Shown one piece after another: positions 63,933-64,000 of a stretch of 64,000 bases of DNA. A model generated the notes under the pieces. The model had not been told where the DNA came from, made no database searches, and worked only from the letters and a program-made list of their open reading frames with translations. Each line of letters opens with the position of its first letter. The first letter of the stretch is position 1. The translations under genes and the position numbers were made by a program. The DNA lies in the NCBI GenBank assembly GCA_903825305.1, contig CAIKAC010000023.1, forward strand, positions 146,464 through 210,463, written 5' to 3'. Source of the DNA: an uncultured Actinomycetes bacterium. GTDB taxonomy: Bacteria; Actinomycetota; Acidimicrobiia; Acidimicrobiales; RAAP-2.

Positions 63933-64000
63933 ATGAGCGAAGCCAGCAATGCCCACCAGCCCAGCATTCTGGTCGTCGAGGACGACGACCGTATTCGCAC
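63933..64000 (+). CDS. response regulator (first 22 codons only, runs off the right edge)
   Basis: After a short polar N-terminus the sequence reads ILVVEDDDRIR, the first strand and acidic triad of a receiver domain. The output domain and any partner kinase lie beyond the window. Confidence 0.75.
   Translation, partial: MSEASNAHQPSILVVEDDDRIR

Overview
The window looks like chromosomal housekeeping DNA of an actinobacterium, most likely a member of class Acidimicrobiia (inference). It carries a complete Pup-proteasome system, an F420-type fused FO synthase, mycothiol-era actinobacterial gene orders, many GTG starts and few Shine-Dalgarno sequences. From about 31 kb to the end the order of genes (hflX, dapF, miaA, miaB, ftsK, rnj, dapA, dapB, pnp, rpsO, ribF, truB, rbfA, infB, nusA, rimP, ispG, rip, dxr, cdsA, frr, pyrH, tsf, rpsB, xer) follows the well known mycobacterial Rv2725-Rv2894 region. 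I see no phage, insertion sequence, CRISPR array, rRNA or tRNA.

Layout. 1-5.9 kb: 5' part of FO synthase (runs off the left edge), transketolase, a hotdog thioesterase, three small proteins (at least two membrane proteins), tRNA m1A58 methyltransferase and a divergent ferredoxin. 6-12.3 kb: mpa, dop, pup, prcB, prcA, pafA, encoding the whole pupylation and degradation pathway on one strand. 12.3-17.9 kb: signal peptidase I, TatB-like protein, TatC, a HelY-type helicase and an unusual double-length ThyX. 17.9-20.8 kb: a 292-base gene-free stretch with dense secondary structure, then an overlapping trio (acidic zinc-ribbon protein, unknown protein, GNAT acetyltransferase) meeting a convergent R/G-rich unknown protein whose 3' end overlaps the acetyltransferase gene. 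20.8-26.6 kb: HtrA protease, pyrophosphatase, an MFS drug exporter, cysE-cysK and an alpha/beta hydrolase. 26.7-35 kb: a leftward operon miaB-miaA-dapF-hflX-dapC-dapD-dapE plus thrB. 35-44.5 kb: ftsK, a siderophore-interacting-type flavoprotein, RNase J, dapA, dapB and a large YfhO-type membrane protein. 44.6-62.8 kb: leftward translation and RNA genes (rpsB-tsf-pyrH-frr-cdsA-dxr-rip-ispG, rimP-nusA, infB-rbfA-truB-ribF, rpsO, pnp). 62.9 kb-end: a Xer-type recombinase and the first codons of a divergent response regulator.

Genes working together: dapA, B, D, C, E and F together make every step from aspartate semialdehyde to meso-diaminopimelate by the succinylase route; cysE and cysK make cysteine; dxr and ispG are MEP-pathway steps; the Pup genes form a self-sufficient degradation system in which Pup already ends in Glu. 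No convincing new defence or mobile system is present. The best candidates for something undescribed are the tandem ThyX, in which the two domains have lost complementary halves of the signature motif; the R/G-rich unknown protein; the structured region before the zinc-ribbon gene; and a recurring leaderless promoter layout (a TANNNT hexamer 6-8 bases before the start codon) at about ten genes.
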